From Megachile rotundata (taxonomy: Eukaryota; Arthropoda; Insecta; Hymenoptera; Megachilidae): a stretch of DNA of 64,000 nt. Shown here in pieces: positions 1-9,954 of the stretch (position 1 is its first letter; every line of letters begins with the position of its first letter). The notes under the pieces were generated by a model. The model was not told where the DNA came from and did no database searches. It saw nothing but the letters and a program-made list of their open reading frames with translations. Made by a program: the position numbers and the translations under genes. Where the stretch lies: assembly GCF_050947335.1 (NCBI RefSeq), contig NC_134989.1:10037501-10101500 (forward strand), in the 5' to 3' direction.

Positions 1-1559
1 TCGCTCAGGAGGCAGATTGGTCTAAATTTCTTTTTGCTATTATCAGCATCCACGTTACCCGCGCTAGGCTTTGGTAGTAAGATGATAAGAGCATCCTTCC
101 AGCATCTGGGGAATACCTGGGAGTTCAAGATCTTTGTAAAAAAAGTACAAAAGGTTTGTATCTCATTTGAGACCACGAGTTTTACGAGAGCACCGGGGAG
201 ATTGTCTGGGCCCGGGGCCTTGCCTGTCTTGATACCTCTAACCGCTATACTCAACTCTTCACTACTGATTGCAGAGATAGTGTTGGGTGAGTCAACAGGT
301 TCGTTATTTTCCTCCGCTCTCCTGCTTATTGATGTGCCTTGTGGAAACAGTTCCTTCAGAATCAATATTCCTACGTCTCTAAGTAATAGTGGATTCCTTT
401 TCGCGAATTTCTTAAAAACTATCTTATATGCTAGACCCCAGACATCCAGGTCTAGGTCCCTTAATAACTTTTCCCAACTTTTCTTTTTCTTGAGCTTAAT
501 AGTTTTCCTAAGGTTCTTTTTGATTATTTTATACCTGTCTAGTTCGATAACGAATTCCTCCCCTCTCCTCTCCTTATTTTTCCTAATCCTCTGAACTCTT
601 CTATGTGCCCTATTACAATCCTTCCATAATTTTCCTACTTCATTATCCCACCAATATGCATTTTTCCTCTTACTCTTTCCTTTCCTACTCAAAAATTTGT
701 CCGCTATTTTCCTTAGACTCCTTCCAAGATCCTCCGCTAGAATTTCCATATCTACTGTACTGCTATCTGCACATACTATGTCTAATTTACTTTCACAGAG
801 CCTTTCAAAATATCTAATAATTGATGCTTTATTATACTTCAAATTTCCCAATGACCAACGGGGTCTCTCGGCAGCCTGGTTTTGGCATGCTGTAGATCCA
901 ATGCTATGAGGTGAGTTTGCAAGAGTATACACCACATATCTATGGTCGCTTAGACTTTCGGACGTATCTACTTTCCAGGAAACACAGAAAGGAGCCAGAC
1001 TTGCTGATGCAAAGGTAATATCCACAGAGGAAACGCGAGACCCTCTTACGAATGTGTGTGACCCGCCCTTATTTAAGCAAAAGAAACCCTCCTCTATTGC
1101 CCAAATCTCAATTATACTACCTCTTTTATCTAACTTAGAGTCTCCCCATAATTTGGAATGCGCATTCATATCCCCTGCAACTAATATTTTCTTGTCTTGC
1201 TTATGCCTAAGATTCCTGATAATGACATCTATTCTGTCCCAGAATGCCGCAAAGTCCTCTATATCCCGATTCGGGGAGAAATAGATCGATATAAAAATTA
1301 TCCTAGCACATTCACAAATTACAAAGCCCTCCCCTTCTGTAATACCCGAGAGCCCTCTTTTTTGGTCAACACTTAGGATAGCCGCTTTTCTATCCAGGCT
1401 CCAAAAAACTATATTGTTTCCCATCGACCTTGGAGGTTCGCTGATGATGGCAATGCTGTATTCATTACGCAACATATTGTTTAAGAGTAGGTCATAAGCC
1501 GCCGGAGATGTATTAAGATTAATCTGTATGCACCTAATTTCGCTATTGTTTTGCTCCAT
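1..1559 (-). CDS. Retrotransposon ORF2, N-terminal part: endonuclease plus start of reverse transcriptase (partial)
   Basis: Translated from ATG at 1559 leftwards, the frame has no stop to the window edge (519 residues, C-terminus missing). The endonuclease signature is complete: QINLN at residues 12-16, an SEP triad with Glu41, YFSPN near residue 95, AGDMNAHS with Asp130 and Asn132, GSHTF at 166-170 and SDHR at 204-207. These are the metal-binding and catalytic positions of the exonuclease-endonuclease-phosphatase fold, which in LINEs nicks target DNA to prime reverse transcription. A basic linker follows, then GKAPGPD at 446-452 and FRPICLLS at 512-519, the opening motifs of a LINE reverse transcriptase; the catalytic YxDD lies outside the window. 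The start is the first ATG 24 bases after the ORF1 stop. The frame is also open upstream, so coupling to ORF1 by reinitiation or frameshift is possible. Confidence 0.9.
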   Translation of the reverse strand, partial: MEQNNSEIRCIQINLNTSPAAYDLLLNNMLRNEYSIAIISEPPRSMGNNIVFWSLDRKAAILSVDQKRGLSGITEGEGFVICECARIIFISIYFSPNRDIEDFAAFWDRIDVIIRNLRHKQDKKILVAGDMNAHSKLWGDSKLDKRGSIIEIWAIEEGFFCLNKGGSHTFVRGSRVSSVDITFASASLAPFCVSWKVDTSESLSDHRYVVYTLANSPHSIGSTACQNQAAERPRWSLGNLKYNKASIIRYFERLCESKLDIVCADSSTVDMEILAEDLGRSLRKIADKFLSRKGKSKRKNAYWWDNEVGKLWKDCNRAHRRVQRIRKNKERRGEEFVIELDRYKIIKKNLRKTIKLKKKKSWEKLLRDLDLDVWGLAYKIVFKKFAKRNPLLLRDVGILILKELFPQGTSISRRAEENNEPVDSPNTISAISSEELSIAVRGIKTGKAPGPDNLPGALVKLVVSNEIQTFCTFFTKILNSQVFPRCWKDALIILLPKPSAGNVDADNSKKKFRPICLLS

Positions 1560-1582
1560 TTCGAAGAAATTGTAATATAGTC

Positions 1583-1935
1583 TTAGCCATCTAATCCCTC
1601 CTCTCTGCTGTATTCCGAAATCGTATCGTCTATTTCTTGTAACGCACGTCTAGCTTTGTCCATTTCGAAGTCTAAAATAATAGTCCCTTCCGTCTGTCTT
1701 ACCTTATTTACTTCTACTTCCATTCTCACTTTTTCATCTCTCCTCCCCGGTTCATCTCTCTTTCTACAGTCCGCTATACCGTGTCCATGGCCACCGCATT
1801 TCCAACATCTAACCAGTAGCCTGGAGTATCTGTTGACGGTGCCAATAGACCATCCAACTTTCAAATTCTTCCTCTCTATTAGTGGCTCTGCTAATCGTAT
1901 GGGTAGCTTGACCAATGCTGTTTGGAAGGTACACT
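1583..1935 (-). pseudogene. ORF1 C-terminal segment in a shifted frame, with third CCHC knuckle
   Basis: About 110 codons in the frame one base off the main ORF1, ending with TAA at 1583-1585. It holds ALVKLPIRLAEPLIERKN and KVGWSIG, then a knuckle CWKC...H...C at about 1807-1766. That knuckle, and the GW motif 16 residues before it, match the order seen at the first module of ORF1 (GW 15 residues before its knuckle), so this is the true C-terminus of ORF1. The switch must fall between REVY in the main frame and ALVKL here, at about 1915-1935. Either a one-base insertion or a programmed +1 shift would explain it; no classic slippery heptamer is obvious, so mutation is the simpler reading. No ATG starts this frame. 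Confidence 0.75.
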
Positions 1936-4490
1936 TCCCTAATTAGCCTAACAACTTCCACCGACTCTAGTGCCTCCCTCTCCGGGGCCTCTATATCCAG
2001 TGCTTTATAAATTGCATTTTTCACCAGAGTCTTGTCAGCTAAAGGATCTATCCTCCTAATCCTAATCCCTTCCCTTGGCTCTATTCTTCTTACCGAGCCC
2101 TGGTCTCCAATTTTTTCCTCCACATGCTTCATCCATCCTCCAATATCCTTGCCATCCTCGAACTCCACAAGTATTCCACCTGTTCTTGTTAGCTTTATTC
2201 CTTTCACTTCCATATCTTTCGGTGATTCCACACTCTTTTTCATGAGCTCTAGGTTTTTAAGCCCCTCTCCTTCTTTATATTTAATAAAGATCGCTTGATT
2301 CTTGTGTTTTCTCATTTTATCCAGCTTATTTGTTTCTCTAGGAGTCGTTAGTATCTCTTTGCCTGTTCTCCCTGTCGGTCCTTTCTTTTCCCCACCTTTC
2401 TCCATGTCCCTCTTCCTTTCGATTGTGTAAACCTCCTGATTTGTGAGTTCTCCGTTGTCCTGTGTCCTTATACTTGTTACCCGGTTTCTTTTTACAATAC
2501 CGCTCCAGGTCGGAGTGGACTGTGAATAAATATCAGTTTGGGTCCCAATCGAGCGGACCACTTTCCCTCTAAAATTCCAGTACTCCTTCCTCCTATCTTG
2601 GTTTGGCGTCTGTTCACGCATTCTATTATCCAGTCCCGTTTGTATATTATATCTGCCCGTTAACCCAGGGCCATCCATTTCATGACCAGGCTCCATAGTC
2701 CTGTTTCTGCTTACACGCGGCACCGGGCTAAGCGTTTGTACTTCCGTATAAACGTTTTCTTCATTATTTCTCTGTTTTATGTACCCTTCTTCTTCCTTTT
2801 CTACTGTATTTTTTTTGCTCATCCTTCCCCTTTGTTCACATTGCTTTTCAATATGACCCGGCATTTTGCAATTATAACAAACACTTTTTTTAATATTACA
2901 TGTCGTTGCTAGATGGGATCGAGCGCCACACAAAAAACATTTTCTAGTATCCACATAGGGACTTATTGCGCAATTAGACCAGCCAATACGGATCTTGCCT
3001 TTTGTCAGAAATTTATTAGCCACCTCTTCTCTTAGGTCTATGCAGGCAAATTTGTTTCCGTTTCTGCTAGCTCTAAAGAAAATAACTCTAAAATCTTGAA
3101 TATCATGCAATCCTTTAAGGTCTTCAGCTAGATCCTTCTCTTCCAAGTCCATATCCAGCCCGGTAATTATTACCTTTCTTCTTTTCCCCGCGATTATGTC
3201 ACAATTAAAACCACCCTTTTTCAATTTGCCGTGAAGTTCTTCTAGGTCTCTAGTATCTTCTACATAGAAGAGTAGGTCCTTCCTACCCTTTGTCTGCCCA
3301 ATCCATCGTATCGTACAGTTTCCTATGTCTATTTTTTCTTTCACCTGTCTTAAAGTATCCTGGGAGTCTTTGCCCTCTAGGCACATTACTTTGACAAAGC
3401 CGGTATCCTTTTCGCTGCCTTTCCCTTCGTTCCTTTCGTCCTCTCCCTTTTCGTTCATTTTATCTCCTTGTCGTTCCTTACTTATCCTTGCGGGGACTTC
3501 CTGTCTTCCTAGTGTTGTTTTCGACCTTACCTGTCTCCTTGTTATCACCTTGGCTGTTTCCTGTGACCCTTCCCCTCCCGCCCTTCTTTTTGCCGGCTGT
3601 GGCGGGGATTGTTCGCTATCTGTAGATAGGTTTGGGTCTCGTCCGGGTTTCTTTCTCTTTCTAACCACCTCAAAGCCATCGTCATCCATGACCTCGTTCG
3701 GCCCCCCTTCCGTCTCTGCTTCTTCTTCCTTGTCTTCAAAGAAACTGTCTCCCCGGCCTATCTTCCAGGCATTTATCCTATTCGTGCCTATTCTTACCTT
3801 AACCATGATGTTGCGTAAAAGTACACTACTGAATCTATGACTAGTCATTAACATGTTTATTAATTGGTTCATATCGCTGACCCAAGCCATAAAACTCTTT
3901 TCCAGGCTTTCTACGTCGAAATTAGCTTCCGCGTCAATTAAAGCCACCACCGACGCTCTCACCAGCTCGTTCGCTTTTGCTCTTACTTCCCGTTTCAGAT
4001 TTCCGCTACTATTTACTAGTTTCACAATGACCTTACTTTGCTCAATCAAAAAGCCTGCGACGCTCAAGGCCCTTTTGGCCTCGATACCCCTATCGCCACT
4101 TAACTCCACCAGGGACCCAGCTATGCTGACCATGGTCCGAGTGTCTGAAACCCGAACGGTTTCCATTATCTTTTCACCACCGTCTACCCCCTTTCCATCC
4201 TGTCGGTTGCATGCCTCCCTTGATTCTTCCGTTCCTCCCTCATTATTCCCTCCCGTTGTCGCCTCTTCCTCCCTCGATTTATCCCCCTCCACCATGAGTT
4301 CGTCAGATCCCCTTTGATTTAAGACTGTGTCCTTCTCCCTGTCCGTCTGTCTGTCTTCCTCCCAGCTTGCTCCCGTACCTTCTTCTCCACCAGTATTACC
4401 CAATTTGTTTTTGATAATGTTTTTTAAGGAATTCATACTTTGTCCCACGCGCCGGTCGGAAAAAACGGTCCACCGTGGCAGAGCCGCCAT
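1809..4490 (-). CDS. Retrotransposon ORF1, gag-like nucleic-acid-binding protein (893 codons; C-terminus out of frame)
   Basis: Long frame from ATG at 4490 (a second ATG 18 codons in, before NSLKNIIKNKLGN, may be the real start). The first ~360 residues are highly charged with no recognised domain. A gag-like module (about 365-551) ends in two CCHC knuckles of the CX2CX4HX4C type, at 518-531 (CFLC...H...C) and 538-551 (CYNC...H...C), preceded by an IRIGWSN segment. A polar linker follows, then a second gag-like module starts near residue 731 (QAIFIKYKEGEG). After about residue 855 the frame leaves the conserved pattern and stops at 1809, while the neighbouring frame continues it (see 1583-1935). 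The protein is expected to bind element RNA in a ribonucleoprotein. Length is at the upper end for such ORF1s because of the two modules. Confidence 0.8.
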   Translation of the reverse strand: MAALPRWTVFSDRRVGQSMNSLKNIIKNKLGNTGGEEGTGASWEEDRQTDREKDTVLNQRGSDELMVEGDKSREEEATTGGNNEGGTEESREACNRQDGKGVDGGEKIMETVRVSDTRTMVSIAGSLVELSGDRGIEAKRALSVAGFLIEQSKVIVKLVNSSGNLKREVRAKANELVRASVVALIDAEANFDVESLEKSFMAWVSDMNQLINMLMTSHRFSSVLLRNIMVKVRIGTNRINAWKIGRGDSFFEDKEEEAETEGGPNEVMDDDGFEVVRKRKKPGRDPNLSTDSEQSPPQPAKRRAGGEGSQETAKVITRRQVRSKTTLGRQEVPARISKERQGDKMNEKGEDERNEGKGSEKDTGFVKVMCLEGKDSQDTLRQVKEKIDIGNCTIRWIGQTKGRKDLLFYVEDTRDLEELHGKLKKGGFNCDIIAGKRRKVIITGLDMDLEEKDLAEDLKGLHDIQDFRVIFFRASRNGNKFACIDLREEVANKFLTKGKIRIGWSNCAISPYVDTRKCFLCGARSHLATTCNIKKSVCYNCKMPGHIEKQCEQRGRMSKKNTVEKEEEGYIKQRNNEENVYTEVQTLSPVPRVSRNRTMEPGHEMDGPGLTGRYNIQTGLDNRMREQTPNQDRRKEYWNFRGKVVRSIGTQTDIYSQSTPTWSGIVKRNRVTSIRTQDNGELTNQEVYTIERKRDMEKGGEKKGPTGRTGKEILTTPRETNKLDKMRKHKNQAIFIKYKEGEGLKNLELMKKSVESPKDMEVKGIKLTRTGGILVEFEDGKDIGGWMKHVEEKIGDQGSVRRIEPREGIRIRRIDPLADKTLVKNAIYKALDIEAPEREALESVEVVRLIREVYLPNSIGQATHTISRATNREEEFESWMVYWHRQQILQATG

Positions 4491-4814
4491 ACCACGGCAA
4501 GCCTAATACAACCGGGGGGCGGCCGGCCCCCGGAGGTTGGCATGCTAGCGACTGGTGCACCCACCAGCCACGCACCCCCGCAAGAGCCCAAAGGGCCCAA
4601 GGAGGGTGCGCGCCCTCGTCGCCGCAGCCAAAGCTTGGGGCTAGGGGTTTTTTTTTTATAGAGGTAACCGTCCTCGCGATCCAACCGGCAAAAGTAAGAT
4701 CCCCGTTCCTGCGAAACATGACCACAGGTTTACGGTATGCTACGAGCTCAGGAACCCTGGGAGCGCTAAGTCCCAAACCGTAGGAGTTTTCAGGCATCCT
4801 ACGGCCCCTGGGGG
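4491..4814 (-). other. 5' leader of the retrotransposon
   Basis: GC-rich, C/G-run-bearing sequence between the ORF1 ATG and the satellite, unlike the AT-rich DNA around it. It contains an A-run on the element's sense strand (T-run at about 4649-4658) and several short overlapping open frames in many phases with no conserved motif, so I read it as untranslated leader, where LINE internal promoters usually lie. The 5' boundary is inferred from the first satellite base, TTACATAAAC, at 4815. Confidence 0.6.
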
Positions 4815-5210
4815 TTACATAAACTAAACCTAACCTAACATAACTTCCGTAACCTAACACTAACTCTTACATAAACTAAACCTAACCTAACATAACTTCA
4901 GTAACTTAATATTAACTCTTACATAAACTAAACCTAACCTAACATAACTTCAGTAACCTAACATTAACTATTACATAAACTAAACCTAACCTAGCATAAC
5001 TTCAGTAACTTAACATTAACTCTTGCATAAACTAAACCTAACCTAACATAACTTCAGTAATCTAACATTAACTCTTGTATAAACTAAACCTAACCTATCA
5101 TATCTTCAGTAACTTAACATTAACTCTTGCATAAACTAAACCTAACCTAACACAACTTCAGTAATCTAACATTAACTCTTACATAAACTGAACCTAACCT
5201 AACTCTATCG
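4815..5210. repeat. 52-bp satellite with TTAGG-like pentamers, about 7.6 copies
   Basis: Units start TTACATAAACTAAACCTAAC at 4815, 4867 and every 52 bases to 5179, with a partial last unit. Each unit holds CCTAACCTAA (TTAGGTTAGG on the minus strand) and further TAAC-type pentamers such as CTTAACATTAAC, as if the unit grew from degenerate telomere-type repeats. Copies differ by a few substitutions each. TTAGG is the ancestral insect telomere repeat; that this array derives from it is inference. Confidence 0.9.
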
Positions 5211-6321
5211 CAAAACTAACCTAACCAGATCTAACGTAATTGATGGCTAAATTTGCACTATTAGGTCAGTGATATGAAACTAGTAAATAAACCTAACCTT
5301 CACTCAAATAATAACTAATTGAAATAGAATATCAAATAACAGAAAATTCTGAATCGATTCCAAATAAAATTTCGTTCAAATAAAAAACCAGATCTACAAA
5401 CAAAAAGATGTGTTATTCGATTTCGAATTGAATAAAAATCTGTAAAATTTTTGGACCGTTTCGACTCATAAATCATCGAATTAAATTTCGAAAATCTACA
5501 ACGATCGACGAGTGAAAACGCGGATGAAAAAGCTAACACTCGTCCCCGGCGTTAAACAAATTTGCCCGGGTATACACGTCCTTCGTGCGCCAATAATAAC
5601 GGGTACACGGGACCAATAAATATCGAAAGGACCGCAGTGTGTGGCGATAAATCACGTTATTTCAAAAGCACAGAAAATGAAGCGGTCGCGAACAAATGTT
5701 CAACGCGGCGTGCCATCTCCGCGCCGAAATAGCGTGTAAACGAGGACGAATTAATTCGCACAGTGAATTTCAGCGAAATGTTCGACAAGTCGTTTCGACG
5801 CTCCATCCCGTCGTTAACCATCGCTCGGTGGAAAGCCATTTTTCAGGATAATCAAGATAAAACAGCGCGATTTTCTGCCAATTAAACTCGTTTTCAAATC
5901 ATAAAAACATCTCCTGTTAATTGCCATCTTTTTTTGCCTTCGTGTTTTCGCTGTGTGTACTCGTTTTTTATCGCGGGCTCCGTTTACCAATTACATTCTG
6001 CAAATTAATTATTAAATTATGGTAGACTTTAGATGTGTTCTATATGAACCTTCAGTTTGCTTAATCAAACGTATTGACACAAGTCGATACTTCACTATTT
6101 TAATATTTTATTTAAAAGGTCAATTTAAACTGTTGTGGAGGTTCGATATTTAATTGCTTCAAAATAACGATTAATAAGTTATAAATATTACAAGTTTAAC
6201 TACTAGGTTTATAACTTTAGACATGTTGTGTATAGCATTCTTTTATTTCACTTAACCAGACATATTGAAATAAATGTATACCTCAATTCATATTTAAATA
6301 TTTTATTAAACAATTTATCAG
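5211..6321. other. Non-coding stretch, no gene seen
   Basis: AT-rich DNA with a moderately GC-richer block at about 5530-5850 containing only short frames without recognisable motifs. Nothing else is supported. Confidence 0.6.
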
Positions 6322-6447
6322 TTTAAACCGTTGTGCAAATTCATTTTTTAAATGCACCTATAATTTAAACCGCTGCGAAAATTCATTTTTTAAATGCACC
6401 TATAATTTAAACCATTGTGAAGATTCATTTCTTAAAAGCACCTACAC
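6322..6447. repeat. 42-bp tandem repeat, 3 copies
   Basis: Three units beginning TTTAAACC at 6322, 6364 and 6406, each ending AAATGCACCTATAA or a close variant. A diverged relative of the unit start occurs near 6125. Confidence 0.85.
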
Positions 6448-7349
6448 CGATTTATATTTTGAGGTTAGAAAGTTAAAATGTTAGAGGATGATGTTTGTTG
6501 CGATAGGTTAGATTAATTAATACTACAGTGTCGATTAATTGAAAAAGGGTGCAAGGGTTAATAGCTATTCCCATAAACATCCAGTTACAAAAGGGCTGAA
6601 AAACAGCTGGCAGGAAAGAAATTAGAAACGAGGGCTCGCGTGTTCTCGAAAGCGAAGTGCACCCGTCAGAAGTCACTCCTCGGATTTCGTTCTACGCCGT
6701 CTCGAAAATGTAAACTGGAGTCGACGACCGTGGAGAATCACCTGCACGTGAAGAAACGATTATGCACGCGGTGCATGACCATTTTAATTCTGTCATGCAA
6801 CACAGAGAACGACATTAGCCGTGGTGTCGCGCAGCTTGTGTTCCCGCGAATTCGTCCCATCGCCATAAATAACAACCGTGGCCCTTTATTGGCGACAATA
6901 TTTCACTTATGATAGGCCACGGTGCTGCCAGAACACGGATCGGTCATTAGAGGCTATCGGCCATGGTGAATTTCAGGAAGGACTAAATAATAAATTCGTC
7001 GTTCAACGGCTACAACGTGGCTGAGAAACGATACCGTATTAAATTCATACCTGAATGTTTCGTAGCCTACGCCATTTTTTATTATGTTCAAACGTATTCT
7101 GAAATTGTTTTTCGTGTTTATTTAATTTTGTCATAAATATCATTGACATATTATAGAAGTACTTTATTTTTTAATACTTGACTTGTATGAAGTGTTCGTA
7201 CACATAACCTCAACAACTGCATCTGTTTTTGAATCATTTAGAAATTTTCAAAAGAATAAGACTGACAATGTGTTCTGTTTATATAACAGCAATTATAACG
7301 ACTTTTAGAACAAACATAACAAAAATAACAACAGTAAGAGTGACATGAA
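6448..7349. other. Non-coding stretch with a GC-richer block
   Basis: The block at about 6600-7020 is unique and CpG-bearing. It includes an open frame of 90 codons (6640-6912) rich in Arg, Lys, Cys and Thr with no recognisable domain and no splice context I can defend. The rest is AT-rich. Confidence 0.5.
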
Positions 7350-8082
7350 CAATTTTTACAAACATAACCTTAGTAATGGCAGTAAGAACAAAAGCAATGG
7401 CGACGACAAGAACATAACTGTAACAGCAATTACAATAAAAATAACAATAACTGCAACAACTATAGTAACAACAGTATCAAAATCGACAACAAGAACAGTA
7501 ACAATTAATTTTTGTATCCATTACATAATTTATGTTATAATAATTGAACCACATAAAAATTTCATATACACTTTCATTAGTCAGAAATGATTTTATTAAA
7601 AATCTTTTAAAAATTCATTGTGATAAATAAAGTAATTGGTCATAATTTTTAAACAATATAAATAACGTATATAAATTTGTGTATATAATAACGTTTATAA
7701 ATACGAAATGTTTAATAACTAAATTTTGCAAACATAACCTCAGTAATGGCAGTAAGGGCAAAAGCAATGGCGGTGACAAGACGAACATAAGCTTAACAGC
7801 AATGACAATAATAATAACAGTAACAATTCTATAAAACTAATGTCTGTACCCATTACATTTTTTATGTTATAATAAATGAACCAAGTAAAAATTTCATATA
7901 CACTTTCATTAGTCAGAAATGATTTTATTAAAAATCTTGTAAAAATTCATTGTGTTAAATAAAGTACTTGGTCATAATTTTTAAACAATATAAATAACGT
8001 ATATAAATTTGTGTATATAATAACGTATGTAAATTTGTGTATATAATAACGTACATAAATACAAAATGTTTAATAAGTAAAC
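7350..8082. repeat. Tandem duplication of a ~370-bp unit
   Basis: Copy A (7350-7722) and copy B (7723-8082) share AAACATAACCTYAGTAATGG near their starts, an ACAATAA-type simple stretch, then ATTTCATATACACTTTCATT and a long AT-rich tail ending AAATGTTTAATAA. Differences are mainly short indels in the CAA/TAA-rich part. Internal sub-repeats (ATAATAACGT) are further amplified in copy B. Confidence 0.85.
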
Positions 8083-9954
8083 CTTGAGGGAAGAGGATTA
8101 ATATAGTTTCTAATCCAAAGCGTTCAACTTCGATACGCTTAATAAAACACTTGGACACGCAGTGTAACGAAATTAGCTGAACTACTTGGGTGTAGCCGTG
8201 TGTTCCTGAGAAACACACGAAGCCAGTTTACGGTCGGAAACAACACTCATAAAGGATTCAAACGCTTCGACCAGGATAACAAATTTACAACTCAATTACA
8301 AGCATAGAGGGTCAGCGTAACACACGTTTGTTCCCAGCGAATGTAAACTCCGTCGCGTGCCGTCGAATGAAAGATTCAAAAGCAAGCGGTCAAAGTGCAG
8401 TTTTCGAAATAAAATGTAAACGTTTATGTTAGTCCTAGTGCGAAATTTTGACGTTGAATATAGGATTCATGGTGTAGGTACACGATATCGGCTTGTTGGC
8501 AGTGAGATCGAACGCGATAATCAAAGGTAAACCTGGACCGGGTTGGGAATTTCAAATTGCGATACAACGATCGGTCATTAGTGCCAGCGAACGCTTTTGT
8601 CAAATTAGCTGATTTATCGCGGCGAATGTCATTGATCGAAAGTAAAATCTGATTGCTGGGAAAGTGCGTCTATCGCGAAATTAGAGAACTGTGCGTTTCG
8701 GCTTCGGTATCGAATGACATACTGGGTTAATCGGGAGCCACATGTTGTGAACAATATTTTGACGTTTCCAGGTTTGCAGGACACGGTGGATATTTTTTTG
8801 GAAGGTTGAACTTGGAAATATTGTCATATGTTACTTGCAATGTTCAAGTAATCAAACTTTAAGTACTCTTTTAGAGTAAAAAATTTTTGAGGCTGAAGAA
8901 GTTTTAAAATTTTACAATTTCTAAATTTTATATTTAAAAGACAAGTTCTAAGCGTCCAAAAATTCCAAAAATGTCTGAAACCTTAAAAATCCTAAAATTT
9001 CAAAATCTTGCAGGTCCAATTCTAAAATCTACTGTAACAAACTGTGATAGATTCTTCACAAGAATATGATACAGCATCCTACCACAAAATCGTCCCAGAT
9101 AAAATTATCTGATAACCGTGACCTTATCAAAGAGCAGATAGTATTCGAGAAAATAATTCTTGGAAAACACAAAAGTTGAGTAACCAGCATAACGAACGAT
9201 GGAATTAAAATTCTGGTTAAAACTGAAACCGAAACTATATTAAAAATTCCTGCACCTGAAAAGTAATTATCGCGGTAAAATCTCGTTCGAAATAATTTAA
9301 ATAGGAATTTCAGCAGCAAAGTAACCGCAGACTTTAATAAATGATTTTTACGTCGCACGCCGTAATTAACACGAGAAATTTCTGAATGGAGCGTTGAAAT
9401 TATTTTGCATTATCGCGAGCGAAATACCACAGCCAGGAATAAAATTGCAATTTCAATCGAATTCAACTGGGATATAATCGTGAAAGACGACGCACTCCGG
9501 TCGTTTGTGCAAGCTCGAAAGGTGAATGAACGAAGGTCTTAACGTTCGCAAAAACAAACAATAATTGCGTAGCATTGGAAAACTCGTTCGGGATATTTAA
9601 CGATTCATAAATCGTACACGGAGGGGAAATTTAAATTTCTATCGAATGGAATCGCGACTGGCGTTTGTCAACCATTTAATTACTCGAGAATCCGTGAATT
9701 AAATTTGCTCTATTGATTTCAATTGAATTTCACAGCCGCGCAGTCTCGTACGCTGTTATTGTTTCCATAATTATTCGTACGATTTCCAGATTATTCGAAT
9801 AATTATATGTCGCGTCGTTAATTCTCGCTTTTTTTTCACCGTGTATAAAATGAGATATTCCACGTGCATTTCGAGCAAATGTGCAACTCAAGAGATGGAC
9901 ATATAATGTCATTTACTATTGAATATATACGATACAATCTATACTAATTATATC
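8083..9954. other. Non-coding stretch, no gene seen
   Basis: A CpG-bearing unique block at about 8090-8760 is followed by AT-rich DNA. A frame of 100 codons on the minus strand at 9056-9358 is hydrophobic and low in complexity and is not accepted as a gene. Confidence 0.6.

Larger units (their letters stand above)
1..4814 (-). mobile_element. Non-LTR retrotransposon, R1-like, 5' portion
   Basis: A LINE-type element read on the minus strand: about 320 bp of 5' leader, ORF1 (gag-like, CCHC zinc knuckles), then ORF2 (endonuclease and start of reverse transcriptase). The 3' half lies beyond the left edge of the window. Two ORFs, an AP-like endonuclease at the ORF2 N-terminus and CCHC knuckles in ORF1 are the known layout of the R1 clade (R1, TRAS, SART, Waldo); which lineage this is cannot be decided without a tree. 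ORF2 is open over all 519 visible codons and ORF1 needs only one frame change, so the copy looks young. The 5' end is placed at about 4814, where unique GC-rich leader gives way to a 52-bp satellite. Confidence 0.9.

Noticed and set aside
34..594. 186-codon plus frame and other plus frames between 34 and 4317
   Set aside because: They lie opposite the retrotransposon ORF1/ORF2 and carry no motifs; the minus-strand frames have clear domain signatures.
4396..4860. 154-codon minus frame across the 5' leader and satellite
   Set aside because: Composition-driven, crosses the element boundary into satellite, no domain.
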